Shown here one piece after another: positions 46,991 to 59,018 of a DNA stretch of 64,000 nucleotides (position 1 is the stretch's first letter; every line of letters begins with the position of its first letter). The stretch is taken from NCBI GenBank assembly GCA_014529385.2, contig CM043959.1, forward strand, positions 51,199,253 through 51,263,252. The letters are read 5' to 3'. The DNA comes from Adiantum capillus-veneris (taxonomy: Eukaryota > Streptophyta > Polypodiopsida > Polypodiales > Pteridaceae). The position numbers were made by a program, and so were the translations under genes. The notes under the pieces are model-generated. The model saw only the letters and a list, made by a program, of their open reading frames with translations, made no database searches and was not told where the DNA came from.

Positions 46991-47418
46991 TGTTGGAACC
47001 AGTTCGCGCTGGCACGGATTGGTTTCGACAGCTTACACAAGGCTATGGATGAAGTGATCTACATTGTGCAGCTTGCAAAGCACTAAATGGAAAGGCATGA
47101 TGGACCTGGGTTGGTTGCTGCAGGTTGCACCACGCAGTCACACTAGAAGAGGTCGACTGAGCTACGAGCAATCAGTCCCGATGAAGGTCGGAAACTAGAA
47201 GCTGCAAGTTGTAGTAGGCCGACTGCTCCTGGTCGAGACTCCACGATGCGATTGCAAACACATAGAAGCTAATGAGATTAGGTTTGGGCCCATCACCGTT
47301 CACATGGCCATGGATAAATCTCCAAGGGTCAATGGGTATTTGGCCACTAAAAAGTGTAAAGGAGTAGCTCACAAATGCTGTTGAAACCAGTCCGCGCCGG
47401 CGCGGATTGGATTCAACA
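46991..47418. repeat. Tandem units of about 388 bp, each starting with a 40-bp palindrome
   Basis: Palindromes at 46,991-47,030 and 47,379-47,418. The second pairs 18 of 20 bases between its arms (left arm TGTTGAAACCAGTCCGCGCC), with the centre at CCGG. Both are preceded by TGTAAAGGAG and followed by CTTACACAAGGCTATG. The second unit runs to about 47,660. A third, degenerate palindrome is at 46,368. Confidence 0.85.
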
Positions 47419-48058
47419 CCTTACACAAGGCTATGACAGAGGTGAACTTTTGTGACTTGTTGGCTGCAATTGTAGAAAAAGGTATTGGCTGGAGCATCGT
47501 TGACACCAGGCTCCAAATGTGTGGCTGATTCAAATCTGCTATGGAAGCTAGTGTGCTCATCGCAGGGCATCGACGACGCAGAGGCATGTGGAGCTCCAAA
47601 GAGTTGAGCGGGGCCGAGCGTTGTTGAGCGAGTGCATTTGGGCATGCACACACATAGACGCTACCTCAGACACACATGTCATGTCATAATAATCAATATC
47701 TAATTCTCCTAAATGATTTTCTCATATTAAACTGATCATTTAATGTGGGGAAGTGCCAGGGGAGAAAAAGCTAGAATATTGGTTAAGCTAGCAGACTGGC
47801 CACAATAAGGATCCAAAGGAGGGAAAATAGGGATCCAAAAGGGGGGCCATCTGCAAAAGAGCCATGTGCAACAATGTGCTAAAAAGACCCCAAGGTTCAG
47901 CCCATTAAGACTTCCAAAATGCTAAGGTTCCAAAATTCAAAGGTTATGTCCAAAGGTTAACCCTAGGGAAATTGGATGCTTTGTGTGTGACCAAAAAAGT
48001 ATTTGAATATCCCTACATAGGAGGGGGCGAGTCTAGCAAGTAGGGGATGAGAGAGAAG

Positions 48059-48059
48059 T

Positions 48060-48149
<90 letters not shown>
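48059..48149. repeat. (CA)n microsatellite in the solo LTR
   Basis: About 91 bp of pure CA. The same LTR position in the other two copies holds GT runs at 38,891-38,922 and 56,233-56,258. Confidence 0.95.
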
Positions 48150-48624
48150 GCTCCCTTTACACAATGGGAATGAGGGACACATGTCAGCTCCCTAGGCTAG
48201 ATGCCCACAAGGTGTACCCAATTCCTATTGGATGACCCTTGAAGTGGACCAATGAGAATTAGGCTAGAGTAAATTTAGCATAATTAATTTTAAAACACTT
48301 AATAAAAAGAACCAATGAAAATTAAGTCTCCTGGATGATGATTGGATAGCCTGTGAAGGGGTCCAATAGGAATTGAGCAGCCCAATGGGCTACTTAATTC
48401 CTATTGGTGGTCAGAATGGGGAAAGGTCCAATGGGGATTTAATTCATTTAAATCAATTAAGTTTAATTGATTAAGCTCTCACAAAAGGGGAAAGGGGGAC
48501 ACATGTCAAAAGGCTATCACTTATGCTGCTTAATAGCCATTGGGTTGACTTGGGGAGGTCCAATGGGGAGCCTGCAAGAGGGATCGCCCAAGAGAGAGAG
48601 GGGGCTGATTTTTGCAAGGCATTA

Positions 48625-48738
<114 letters not shown>

Positions 48739-49439
48739 TCATGTGTGAAGAAAGAGAAGACTATCTCTTCCCAAGCTTTAATGGAGAACTCATCACCTAC
48801 TCCAAGCTTGTGAGATAGAAGCCTACATAGACACACTCTTGGATTGTGGATGCAAATCCAACCAAGAGCCAAGCTTCAATGCATGCTCATCTCCTCTACC
48901 AAGCTAATTACTAAGCTAAAGCTATGCTAATATGAGTGATTATGTGAGGAGATGCACATCTTTCTCGTAAGATACTCCTTCCTCTCAATGTACTCTCATA
49001 CCCTGCTAGCTCTCACCATCTTCGAAGGTGTGTGATGTCTTGGGTCTGAGAACTGGGATAATTAAAGTTGTGTTTACTAAGTGTTTTGCTTAGTGCATGA
49101 AGCTTTCATCTTCATTGCACTAGCTAGTCTTGAAAGAACACAAAGAATTGTATTGTACAATGTCTCTCTTGATGGGAGAAACCATAATACAAAGCCTTTT
49201 GGAGGGGGGACTGGCTCCATGCAAATCCGGTCCTCAACTGTTGTCAATAGCTTAATTTCTCTCTCTTTTGAAAGTATTTTTGATGCTATCTAACTAGGTG
49301 TTATGCTTTTTGTTGCTCTCTCCACCCAAGCACTCTTGTAATTCTCATTAGGAATCTATTCTAATGAAATGCCCACTATGTTCATGCTAATTTCTGCTAC
49401 ACACACAAGTTACTAGGCCATTAAGTGTTACATGTCAAT

Positions 49440-49687
49440 ACTTGATCATGGCGGTAGTGTGTGTTTTGTCACCTTCTCGATATACGTGTTGGATATTGAT
49501 GCCATGTGAAGAAAGCATTCACGCCGATGGCATTCAAACAAGACTATAAGACTATGTGGCAGCACAACGATTACCTTTTAGCGCAGCCAATAGCGAAATG
49601 CCCTGTCAGCCAAGCCGTTCACTGTGGGCGGCGGTAGTGCTCGCTTTTGGTTGCCAGTGCACGGAAGGCAGCGCTCTCATCTCTTCC

Positions 49688-49721
<34 letters not shown>

Positions 49722-50370
49722 ATGGCGCTTCCACCCTCCACGCAGGAAAGAGGGCCCTCATGCCAACGTTCACCAAGCATTACCTTTTCCCAAAAAAGGC
49801 ACCCCCTCCCACCCCCTCCTTAAAAAAATAAAAACGGCTCAATGTGTGCAACGTTCACAAAACACCCCCCCCCCCCCCCCCTTTCACTCCTTATCAAATG
49901 GAAAATTTTATAGCCTTTCAAGCTGTGTCACATCAACACACCCCCTCCGGGCCTCCCCCCCCTTCACTCCTTATAAAATGGAAAATTTTATAGCCTTATA
50001 AGCTCTGTCACATCAACACAAAGATCAAGGAGGTCATCATGTTTTTGCACATTTGAGGTGCATCACGGAGTAAGCCTCTCCCTTTTACATTTGAGGGCCT
50101 CTTCAAGCAAGCTCAAAGCCATGCTCATTTACATTTGAGGGCTTTCATGAATGATGTACCAACTTTTTTTAACATGATTTGCTCTATGATGTACCAACCT
50201 TTTTTTAATGGCGTTCTTGTAGGGTTGAAGCGTTAAGAGGGTGACGGCGGTGCAAATTAATTCATCAAGGTTGCTATGAATTCTACGATTCACACTTTCA
50301 TGCATTGATTTCAACTTTGTGTGCACGACTTTAACATTGTTTTTTTTTTTTTTTGCGTTGTAGGTACCAT
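49440..50370. other. Sequence upstream of the Harbinger ORFs; poly-C and an 80-bp repeat
   Basis: No gene is seen. There are poly-C runs at 49,690-49,721 and 49,862-49,881. The phrase CTTCACTCCTTAT..AAATGG starts at 49,882 and again at 49,962 (80-bp period). GTTCACTGTGGGCGGCGG near 49,610 resembles repeated motifs at the far end of the transposon and may mark its left end. Confidence 0.45.
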
Positions 50371-51515
50371 GGATTCCAACCCAAATCAATTTTTTGACTC
50401 CCAACGGGAAGACGATGACCCTATTCTCTCCCAACCTCCATTTTCTCAATCCACTTTCTACCCATTTCCCACCCTTCTTTCCATATGCCACCTCATGGCT
50501 ACCAAGCCATGATGAATTCTCCCTCCATCTCTCCTAATTCTCCCTTTATGTTTAGACCCCCAAATTATGGATCTCAAATTCCACCACCTCATCCCTCTCC
50601 TACTCTAAATGCTCATAGCCCACATTCTCCTATGGCTACACATCCTTCTCATCCCTCACCCCCTTTGAGTGTCACTAGTCCTAACTCCAATATGGATGCC
50701 GCTGGCGTCCACTCCATCACCCAACCCTACCCCTAATGCCATGTGAGCTTCTCAACTCAAGGCAAGCCATGCCAAACCGACAAAGAGGAAAGAAGCCACC
50801 AATGAAGAGGTTGTTTTACAAAACCAAACCTCAACAAAGAAGCCCAAAGCCTCAAAGAAGAAGAGCACCACCAACTTGGGAGACGATGACGACGGCGACA
50901 ACAAGAAAAGCAAGTGGAAAGATTGGTGGGTGGACCAACTCATTCATATCCGGGGGGGGCATGAATGAGGAGTTCAATAATCCCGGGAAGCAAGGGATCA
51001 ATTTATGGGCAAAGGTGGCTACTAAACTAGCCACCACTTACCCTGAATTTGATAAAGATAGTGAAAGTTGCCGTAAAAAGTGGCAAGTAGTATTGCAACA
51101 ATACCGTCAGGACAAAGCCCATAACTCAATTTCTGGTAATGATAGGAGGCATATATGCAAATGGTTTGACATAGTGGATGAATAATACCACGCCAGAGCC
51201 ACTATTACTCGTGTTAGCCATGCTTCTTCATCCACAATGGAGGATGTTACCCCAACAAATGGTGAAACCTTAGAAGAAAACCCCTCTCCAAATCAAGAGA
51301 AGACCCAACCCACTCTGTCCTCTACCCGTAAAGTCGTTCCGAAGTACGAGGAGTCCTTGGCCGAGATGGCCGGTACAGGGAAACTTCTCTTGGAGCATCT
51401 CAAGGAGATTGCTAGCCAGAATATTGCCTTGGAGAAGGAGAGGCTCAATATACTAGCTGCAATGCGCATGACTATGAGTGATTTTTTGAAGGAGTCTAGG
51501 GGGGGTGACAACTAG
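50370..51515 (+). pseudogene. PIF/Harbinger ORF1: Myb/trihelix DNA-binding protein
   Basis: An ATG at 50,370 follows a TTGTAG acceptor-like site. The N-terminus is Pro/Ser/His-rich. After frameshifts, including one at a G-run near 50,953, the DNA-binding region reads K-W-K-D-W-W-V-D-Q-L-I, then N-L-W-A-K-V-A, and C-R-K-K-W-Q-V-V-L-Q-Q-Y, the three-helix Myb/trihelix pattern with its tryptophans. A C-terminal helix (51,237-51,515) reads K-E-S-R-G-G. In PIF/Harbinger elements this second protein assists transposase binding and nuclear entry. It is separated from the transposase by about 180 bp. Confidence 0.75.
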
Positions 51516-51692
51516 TTTTTTCACAACTTCTATGTTTTTTCGATGTTTGGTTGTAATTTGTCAAAGATTTCAAAGCTTTCAGATTTTATTTTTGTGCTTC
51601 CGAAGTGTATGAAAATGTCTCCAGCTTTCAAAGTATGATAAAAATGTTGTAAATTAAAGTGGACCATGTGCTAAATATCTTGCATCATTTCA

Positions 51693-53137
51693 ATGTGTTC
51701 GCAGGATTCAATGGCCACATCCAAAGAAATGGCTCTCTATTGTGCATGGTTGTGTTCTTTAGCCATTTATGAATTGCTAAAGAAACCTAGCTTTTGCAAT
51801 GATGAGTCCATGGTGCAAACTTGGTTGCATGTTTGTGAGTGCATGGCACGGTCTGTAAGCCTCAAGAAGATGGCCAACCGAAGGAGTGGTCATGAACGAC
51901 GGCGTGCGTGGGCATACCCACGTCCACAAGGCTTTGTTAGATGCTATCTCCTAAGTGCTTACAATGCTAGCATGTTTAGAGGCGTATGAGGGTCAGCAAA
52001 GAAACCTTCAATTACCTTTGTGGAAAGCTTGCATCCTTCATGCAGAAGAAATCCACAAACTTTCGCAAGGCTGTGCCAATAGAAGATAGAGTAGTAATCG
52101 CTCTTACCAGACTTGCTACTAGAGATGGTCTCTTGGGCCTCGGTGACACTTATGGATGTGCGAAGAGTACATCTTGTGGAATTGTACTTGATTTTTGCAA
52201 GGCAATTGTTAAATCTGGCCTTAGGGATTTGTACATCAGATGGCCCACAAGCTCTCGACTTGCGACATTGGCGTGCGATTTTGAGGCTGCAAGAGGAATC
52301 CCCTTTGTTGTTGGTGCGATAGATGGTTCCCACATTCCCATCATTGCACCAAGGGACAACCATGTCGACTACTTCAATCGAAAAGGTTTCCACTCTATTT
52401 TGCTGCAACTAACCGTATCTGCTAATTGTTCAATATGGAATTATGATGTTGGATGGGCCGGATCAGTGCATGACTCCTTGAATTTCACTAGAAGCGAGCT
52501 AGGTCAAAGATGTGCAAAAGGTGAGCTAGGCAACTATTGTCTAGTTGGTGAGCTAGGAAACTATTGTCTAGTTGGTGATTGCACTTATCCGGCACGGCCA
52601 TATATGCTAGTGCCTTTCAAAGGGTGCAAAGAAGGGTTGTCACGCCTCAAGTACTACTGGAATTTCTTTCAATCTAGTACAAGGATGCCAGTTGAAAGAG
52701 CATTTGAAATGTTGAAGGCAAGGTTTAGAATTTTGTAAAAAAGATGTGACATGAATCTACGCTCTGTGCCAGATCTTGTAGCAGCTTGTCTTGTGCTTCA
52801 CAACCTTTGTATCCACCATGGAGAATCTTTTGATATGGAGTGGGTGCGGGAGGCAGAAGCACAATTGGTGGGTCACGTTGGGCGTGCAATAGAGAATCGA
52901 AGAGCAGGTGCTACTTCTATGATGGAGCTTATGGCAACACGGGAAGTCGGAGTAGAGAAGGCTATGGAGCGTGATCAAGGGAGCGATGAAGGAGGTTCCA
53001 ATGACCTTGGAGTAGGCTTCGAGAGGCGAGACAATATTGCAAAGGCAATGTACAAAGAGCAGGCACGGATGAATGTCCAAGAATTTTTTGGAAATGAGGC
53101 TTTAGAGGAATTAGATTCATCATCATCTTCAAGTTAG
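51693..53137 (+). pseudogene. PIF/Harbinger DDE transposase (HARBI1-like)
   Basis: Three consecutive frames form one protein. The N-terminal part is 51,693-51,989. A -1 overlap of four bases leads to a 250-codon frame (51,986-52,738) with I-D-G-S-H-I (D113), G-S-V-H-D-S (D163) and V-E-R-A-F-E-M-L-K (E237), the DDE triad of the DDE_Tnp_4 family. A single TAA at 52,736 precedes the rest, L-V-A-A-C-L-V-L-H-N-L-C. Residues 180-197 are a perfect nine-residue duplication (E-L-G-N-Y-C-L-V-G twice). The Ser-rich end stops at 53,137. It is nearly intact but carries two lesions and an inserted repeat. Confidence 0.88.
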
Positions 53138-53425
53138 AGCTTTTGTAACATATGCGTTCAATTTAATAAATTTTATGCTATGGTTTGTACTATGCTTTAT
53201 TGATGAAAATGCCAAATGCTTCTTCATTTCACTCTGTGTTCCGCCGCCGCCCAATGTTCACACAAGCCGGCGGAAGAAAACCGAGTGACTTTTTCTTCCA
53301 CCCTCTATGTGAACAAATGGGTGGCGGAAGTGTGCATTATCTAACTCTACCACCCAGAAAAGCAACTTTTGGAGCCTCTCTTCCGCCTCCTCAATGTGAA
53401 CCCAGCCTATGTCCACATTAATGAA
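53138..53425 (+). other. 3' flank of the Harbinger transposase, possible terminal region
   Basis: Short motifs of the type TTCCGCC..C..TGTGAAC recur at about 53,240-53,260, 53,300-53,330 and 53,385-53,400. On the - strand they read GTTCACATTGAGGAGGCGG and similar, resembling GTTCACTGTGGGCGGCGG near 49,610. They may be the subterminal repeats of the transposon. The exact ends and target duplication (usually TTA/TAA) were not found. Confidence 0.35.
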
Positions 53426-54400
53426 TGCTTGCAAAGTTCATGAAGAGCGGACATGTGCCAAATCTTCACAGACGGTTAGTTTTTCATTATCCACTTCGGC
53501 TCCTCCTCTTGCTATCATCACGCCAATGTGATGCTTCCTTTATCTATTTGTTCATCCATGTCATTTGAGACAACTCTTTAGATGACGTGGCCATTCTCCA
53601 ACTTGGCCACCTGGGAGCCCCGCTGCCATTGTGGCCTTTGTAAGGATATCGTTTGACGTGGCCCCTAATGTGACATCCAATGTAGGGGTGTTGTTCCGCA
53701 CTGGTGACCTGCTCTTGTGTAGAATCCCCCCTCGCCTCATTTTATAGCTAGCCATCGGCATCATCTGCATGTTGATGTACCTCCTTCACATCGACATCTT
53801 GGATAACACGTTCGTGGATGCGTCACGCATCACTCATTGGCCTGGATTTCCACATATCAAGGCTCAACCTCCTCACACGTTGCTACGTTACCAAGTGCAA
53901 CTCGTCAACACCAATTAGAAGGACATTCATTAGCCTGGATTTCCACAGATCATGAATAGGGTTATAACTTGAACCTAGTTTGAGAGGGGTTGAGTTGAGA
54001 GGTCCCGGGCCCCAATTTAGTAGGGCACAAGAAGAGCTGAGCAGGGCTAGGCTAGGATAGGCCGAGCGGGGTCGGTGCCGAGTCAATAGCTATTAGAGAA
54101 AACCGAGTGAGCTAGGTGAGAGCAAGACAAGCAAAGCGAGATGGGAGAGATCATTCATCAGAGAGATGGTCAAAGAGAGGACTTCAAATACATAGGTCTA
54201 CACAAAGAGTGCTATGAAACCCTACCTTTGCAGTGGGTTCTCATAGACTTGCTGGAAGTTTGTTCATTCTAGCCTTTTTTGGTGTTTTGGATGTATCCAT
54301 AATTAGCCGTTTTATATGTATTTTTGTGATCTGGGATTTTGTTAGGGCTGCTGGTTTGTGGTAATTTTAGAAGCACAACCACTTGTGTTGAGAAGATGCT
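53426..54400. other. No gene recognised
   Basis: Frames are short and no domain is seen. A GCCTGGATTTCCACA phrase occurs twice, near 53,840 and 53,933, with about 93 bp between starts. Confidence 0.4.
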
Positions 54401-54641
54401 CAAATCCAAAATGACATGAGTATTTTCTTCAATATACCTTCTGCTCGCATCAATTTGTCAAGGGTGTTTCTCATATCTGCTTGAAAATTGGCTTCGCTCG
54501 TATTTCTTTGCTCATTGATTGGAAAGCCCCAAGCCTAGAAACAAGATAGTTAACAAGCATCGGGGCATAATTAGTAACTTGCTCATTAGAAAAATCAAAG
54601 TTATCAACATTAATTTCACTCTCTTTACTATTGTCAGCCAT
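54400..54641 (-). pseudogene. Second gag-like start near the chromovirus 5' LTR
   Basis: An ATG at 54,641 on the - strand opens M-A-D-N-S-K-E-S-E, continuing N-V-D-N-F-D-F-S-N and Y-L-V-S-R-L-G-A-F-Q. After an indel there is an R-A-E-G-I-L stretch, faintly like R-A-H-G-I-L in the gag at 44.7 kb. It lies about 400 bp inside the 5' LTR, the normal gag position. It breaks up by about 54,400. It may be the original gag start, separated from the rest by insertions. Confidence 0.35.
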
Positions 54642-55039
54642 TCTAGCAACTTTTGAGTGTAAACTTTTTAGGTGTACTTTGGCACTTCAAGCCCTAGTTG
54701 CTACTCCTCTTTACCCCTTTAGAAAAAGCACTCAAGCTACTCTACCCGTGGCTCAAATACCATTAATTGCAAGGAATAGAAGAGAGGGTCGTTCAACACC
54801 AAAACAACACCGCCTCCTGTCAAGCTTCTAATAGCTCAATAGTGGTTAAGCTGTAGGCAGTAGGACTCCACTATTAAGACCATAGCTCTCGACGGTGATG
54901 CCCCGTTAGCTGCACGAAGGCAGGCGCACTGCAAGGCTGAAAAATCCCTATTCTACTTACTCACAGGCAATTAATAATACCAACCATTTATAGCTAGCTT
55001 GAGGACCTCCCTTCTTGAGCAAGAAAAGAGAAACCTTGT

Positions 55040-55051
55040 GCTCTGATACTA
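55040..55051 (-). other. Primer-binding site of the chromovirus
   Basis: The - strand reads TAGTATCAGAGC, one mismatch from the initiator-Met complement, one base inside the 5' LTR. Confidence 0.85.
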
Positions 55052-55052
55052 A

Positions 55053-56234
55053 TGTAACATTTAATGGCCTAAAAACTTGTGTGTAGCGGAAATTAGCATG
55101 AACATAGTGGGCATTTCATTAGAATAGATTCCTAATGAGAATTACAAGAGTGCTTGGGTGGAGAGAGCAACAAAAATCATAACACCTAGTTAGATAGCAT
55201 CAACAATACTTTCAAAAGAGAGAGAAATTAAGCTATTGACAACAGTTGAGGACCGGATTTGCATGGAGCCGGTTCCCCCTCCAAAAGGCTTTGTATTATG
55301 GTTTCTCCCATCAAGAGAGACATTGTACAATACAATTCTTTGTGTTCCTTCAAGACTAGCTAGTGCAATGAAGATGAAAGCTTCATGCACTAAGCAAAAA
55401 ACTTATCAAACACAACATCAATTCTCTCCGGTCTGAGACCCAAGACCTCACACACCTTCGAAGACGGTGAGAGCTAGCGGGGTATGAGAGTAGATTGAGA
55501 GGAAGAAGGAGTAGTCTTACGAGAAAGATGTACATCTCCTCACATAATCACTCATATTAGCATAGCTTAGTAATTAGCATTGTAGAGGAGATGATCATGC
55601 ATTGAAGCTTGGCTCTTGGTTGGATTTGCATCACAAAGCCAAGAGTTGTTGGTATAGGCCTCCCTTCTCACAAGCTTGGAGTAGGTGGTAAGCTTTCCAT
55701 TAAATCTTGAGAAGGAGAGAGAGTCTTCTTTAATTCACACATGAGATTGTGTGAGTGTGTGTGATAATGCCTTGCAAAAAAACAGCCCCCTCTCTCTCTT
55801 GGTCGACCCCTGTTGCTATTTGCTCATGCTCCAGTCTCATTGGACCTCCCTAGGGCTAGCCAATGATAATTATAAGTGATAGACTTCTGACATATGTCCC
55901 CCTTTCCCCTTTTGTGAGAGATTTATGTAATTAATAAATGCAACTAAACTCTCATTGGACCCCTTTGCCTCCTGGCCAATAGGAATCAGGCAAGCCATTG
56001 GGCTGCTGAATGCTCATTGGACCCCCTAGGAGACTGTCCAATAGTCTTCTAGAGATATTAATTCTCATTGGTTTTTTTATTAAGTGTTTTTAAATTAATT
56101 AAACTAGATTTACTCTAGCCTAATTCTCATTGGTCCACCTCCAAGGCCATCCAATAGGAATCGGGTACACCTTGTGGGCATTTGGGCTAGGGAGCTGACA
56201 TGTGTCCCTCATTCCCTTTGTGTAAAGGGAGATT

Positions 56235-56295
<61 letters not shown>

Positions 56296-56647
56296 TCTCT
56301 CATCCCCTACTCCCAAGGCTCGCCCCCTCCTATGTAGGGATTGATAAAGACTTTTGGGACACACACAAAGCATCCAATTCCCCCCATGCTTGACCTTTGG
56401 ACACATCTTTGAATTTTGGAACCTTAGCATTTTGGAAGTCTTAATGGGCTTAACCTTAGGGTCTTTTAAGACCATTGTTGCACATAGCTCTTTTACAGAT
56501 GGTTCCCCATTTGGATCCCTACTGTGGCCGCGGTCTGCTAGCTTAACCAATATTCTAGCTTTTTCTCCCCTGGCACTTCCCCATATTAAATGATCAGTTT
56601 AACATGAGAAAATCATTTAGGAGAATTAGATATTGATTATTATGACA
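55053..56647 (-). repeat. 5' LTR of the chromovirus
   Basis: 1,595 bp matching 37,728-39,302. It has a GT run (56,233-56,258) passing into a GA run (56,259-56,291). It is followed by the target duplication GCAAC at 56,648-56,652. Confidence 0.9.
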
Positions 56648-56918
56648 GCAACTGCAAAAAACTCTTGAGACCTCAAGATGTAAGCCAACTATTCTTCTCA
56701 TGGAGTGCTAGAAATTGAGTGTAGTTGGATTTTTCCCACAAGTGTTCTTCTACGGCTATCTAATGTGCTATATCAACTTTGGTGGAATGTAACAAAAAAT
56801 ATTTGGATATGTATAATGTATTAAATGAGCACTCATTTTCATTATGTGTAATTTTTAATATGGCGGTGGGCCATGCATGCCACCAACAACCAAAAAAACA
56901 AATTGTAGTTGATGTTTG

Positions 56919-56927
56919 TGTGTGTGT

Positions 56928-56958
<31 letters not shown>

Positions 56959-56960
56959 GG

Positions 56961-56992
<32 letters not shown>

Positions 56993-57066
56993 TCGAAATT
57001 GTTTCAACTTATCCTTAGTAGAGCTAAGCGAGAGTGTAGTAGCGTGTAGACATTGCAAATTGTTAG

Positions 57067-57149
<83 letters not shown>

Positions 57150-57163
57150 GGGGGGGGGGGGGG
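56919..57163. repeat. Cluster of GT, poly-G and GA tracts
   Basis: (GT)n, then poly-G of about 19, then (GA)n. After 80 bp there is another long (GA)n passing into poly-G of about 25. All purines lie on the + strand for most of the second tract. Confidence 0.95.
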
Positions 57164-57806
57164 CTTACTTTTCTTAGTCATATAGCAAACAAACATCTCC
57201 CACACGTAGTTTTTTTTGTAGAGAAGCAGATTCTCCAGACTTACCCAGAAGAAGAATTATTCAAATGGAAGCCATGCCCAACTCATGAAAAGGTATCTTT
57301 GTTTTGAAATATTTTTTGTTCTTCTTTTTTATAGTATAGATGATCTTTTCTCCAATGGTGTATGCACGCGCATCACCATGTAGAGAATTCCCCTCAGTGC
57401 ACCATAGGAGGAAAGGAGTTTCAACTTTTATTCAATTTACACAAATACACACAAACATATACACACACACACACACAGACACACACACATATATATATAT
57501 TCACACATACATACAAACACACACACACACACACACACACACATGTTAATATAAATAAATAAATAAATAAATGTATGTGAGTGTTTGTTTGTATTGATAG
57601 ATTAGATTGGTGGAAAATCTACATAAGAAAAAATTTAGAGGTATATTGACTAAATTTGAAGGTGTTTATGCTGAATTTTTCTAGTTTTTTTTTGTTTTCT
57701 CACCCTCAAATCTAGAATTTAGAGGTAAATCTTAAAATTTAGCACTAAACCTAGGTTTTCTTTTGAGCAAGCATTGATTGGTGGAGAGAGCGAGAGCATT
57801 GATTGG

Positions 57807-57807
<1 letters not shown>

Positions 57808-57870
<63 letters not shown>
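57808..57870. repeat. (GA)n microsatellite
   Basis: About 62 bp of GA, with an imperfect 31-bp duplication (GCATTGATTGGTGGAGAGAG twice) just to its left. Confidence 0.93.
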
Positions 57871-57873
<3 letters not shown>

Positions 57874-59018
57874 ATATGATTTTATTATATCTGACAAGAA
57901 TAAGAGCCAAAAGAAGGAAGATGTGGAAAATAGCCCCAGAGTGGTGCATTAAACCAACATCGAGAAGAGGATCCTCCTCAATTGTTAAAAGGTTCAATCA
58001 AGAGAAATATTGGATTCAATGAGTCTATGGATGCTATGGGGGAAGAAGACCTTGGATCTAAGTCTTTGGATGTCTCCAAGAGTTCACATGTGGACACTTC
58101 ACCTGGGTAGGTCACCTAATAAAAATGTTACCTATCAAGTGAGTTCAACAGAAGGGTATTTAAAGTTCTTGAAACTTACAGAAATATGTATACAAAAGGG
58201 TATTATTTTTTCCAATTTGAAAAAAACTTACAGATTTTAAAGTTAGGTATTTTGAATCCTTCGTCCCTGGCTTTGGTTTTTTATGAGAACGCCTTTTGTT
58301 CCTCTCTTCTCACATGCTTACATTTGTATCGACTGTGTGAAAGCTCTTTTTTTGGGTGCGGGGTATGCCATGAGGATGCAAGCTTGTAGGCCAACTTTGC
58401 GGTTGCTAGTGGATAAAGGCTTGTTCTCAAATTCAGGATTGTATATCTGTGAGTGTCCTACATACTAAAGCTTTGGCAAGGGATTGTGTCCTTGTCGATA
58501 TTGAGATGCATACATGGACATATATGGTGCTCTAAGAGGTTGTAGATAGAAGCTATAGTGATTTTCTTTGTCATTGGGTACATGCAGACAGGGTTGGTTG
58601 GGTATGGACATGGGTAATAGTCATTTGTAGACCAGATGTCAGGGTGTGTGTTAGATAGGAAACAGGGGTGCTGTGGAATCACTGGGCTATAGAGAGGCAT
58701 TCGTTGAGTGTGCTAAATATTTTTTAATTTCCCCCTTTCCACCGTGCCGCAATGTAGGGAGGGGTTATGTATTTTTAGATCTTTCGTTATTGGTTGTTGT
58801 TGACCATTGTGTCGCACTGCAGAAAGAGGTATTATATAATATAGTTGCTCATTTTCAAACTTTACCTATCATTGTGTTGCTTTGCAAAGAGGACTATTGT
58901 AATTTTAGAATTGTAAATACTCATTTTATTTAAAGAAATGTTTTTATATTTTTCTATTTTCAATCATATAAGTCAAAGTTATATCTATTCTAGATCTACC
59001 TTACTTCATGCATTTTCA

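Larger units (their letters stand above)
56653..59010. other. Non-coding, microsatellite-rich stretch
   Basis: It contains GT/G/GA tracts at 56,919-56,990, a GA tract at 57,070-57,138 followed by a G tract to 57,163, CA/TA runs at 57,456-57,542, AAAT repeats near 57,555-57,570 and a GA tract at 57,808-57,870. The frames here are products of these repeats or are unrecognised. Confidence 0.55.

Noticed and set aside
47050-47680. Possible small gene on the - strand near the palindromic units
   Set aside because: Short frames without motif, and the sequence is a tandem repeat.
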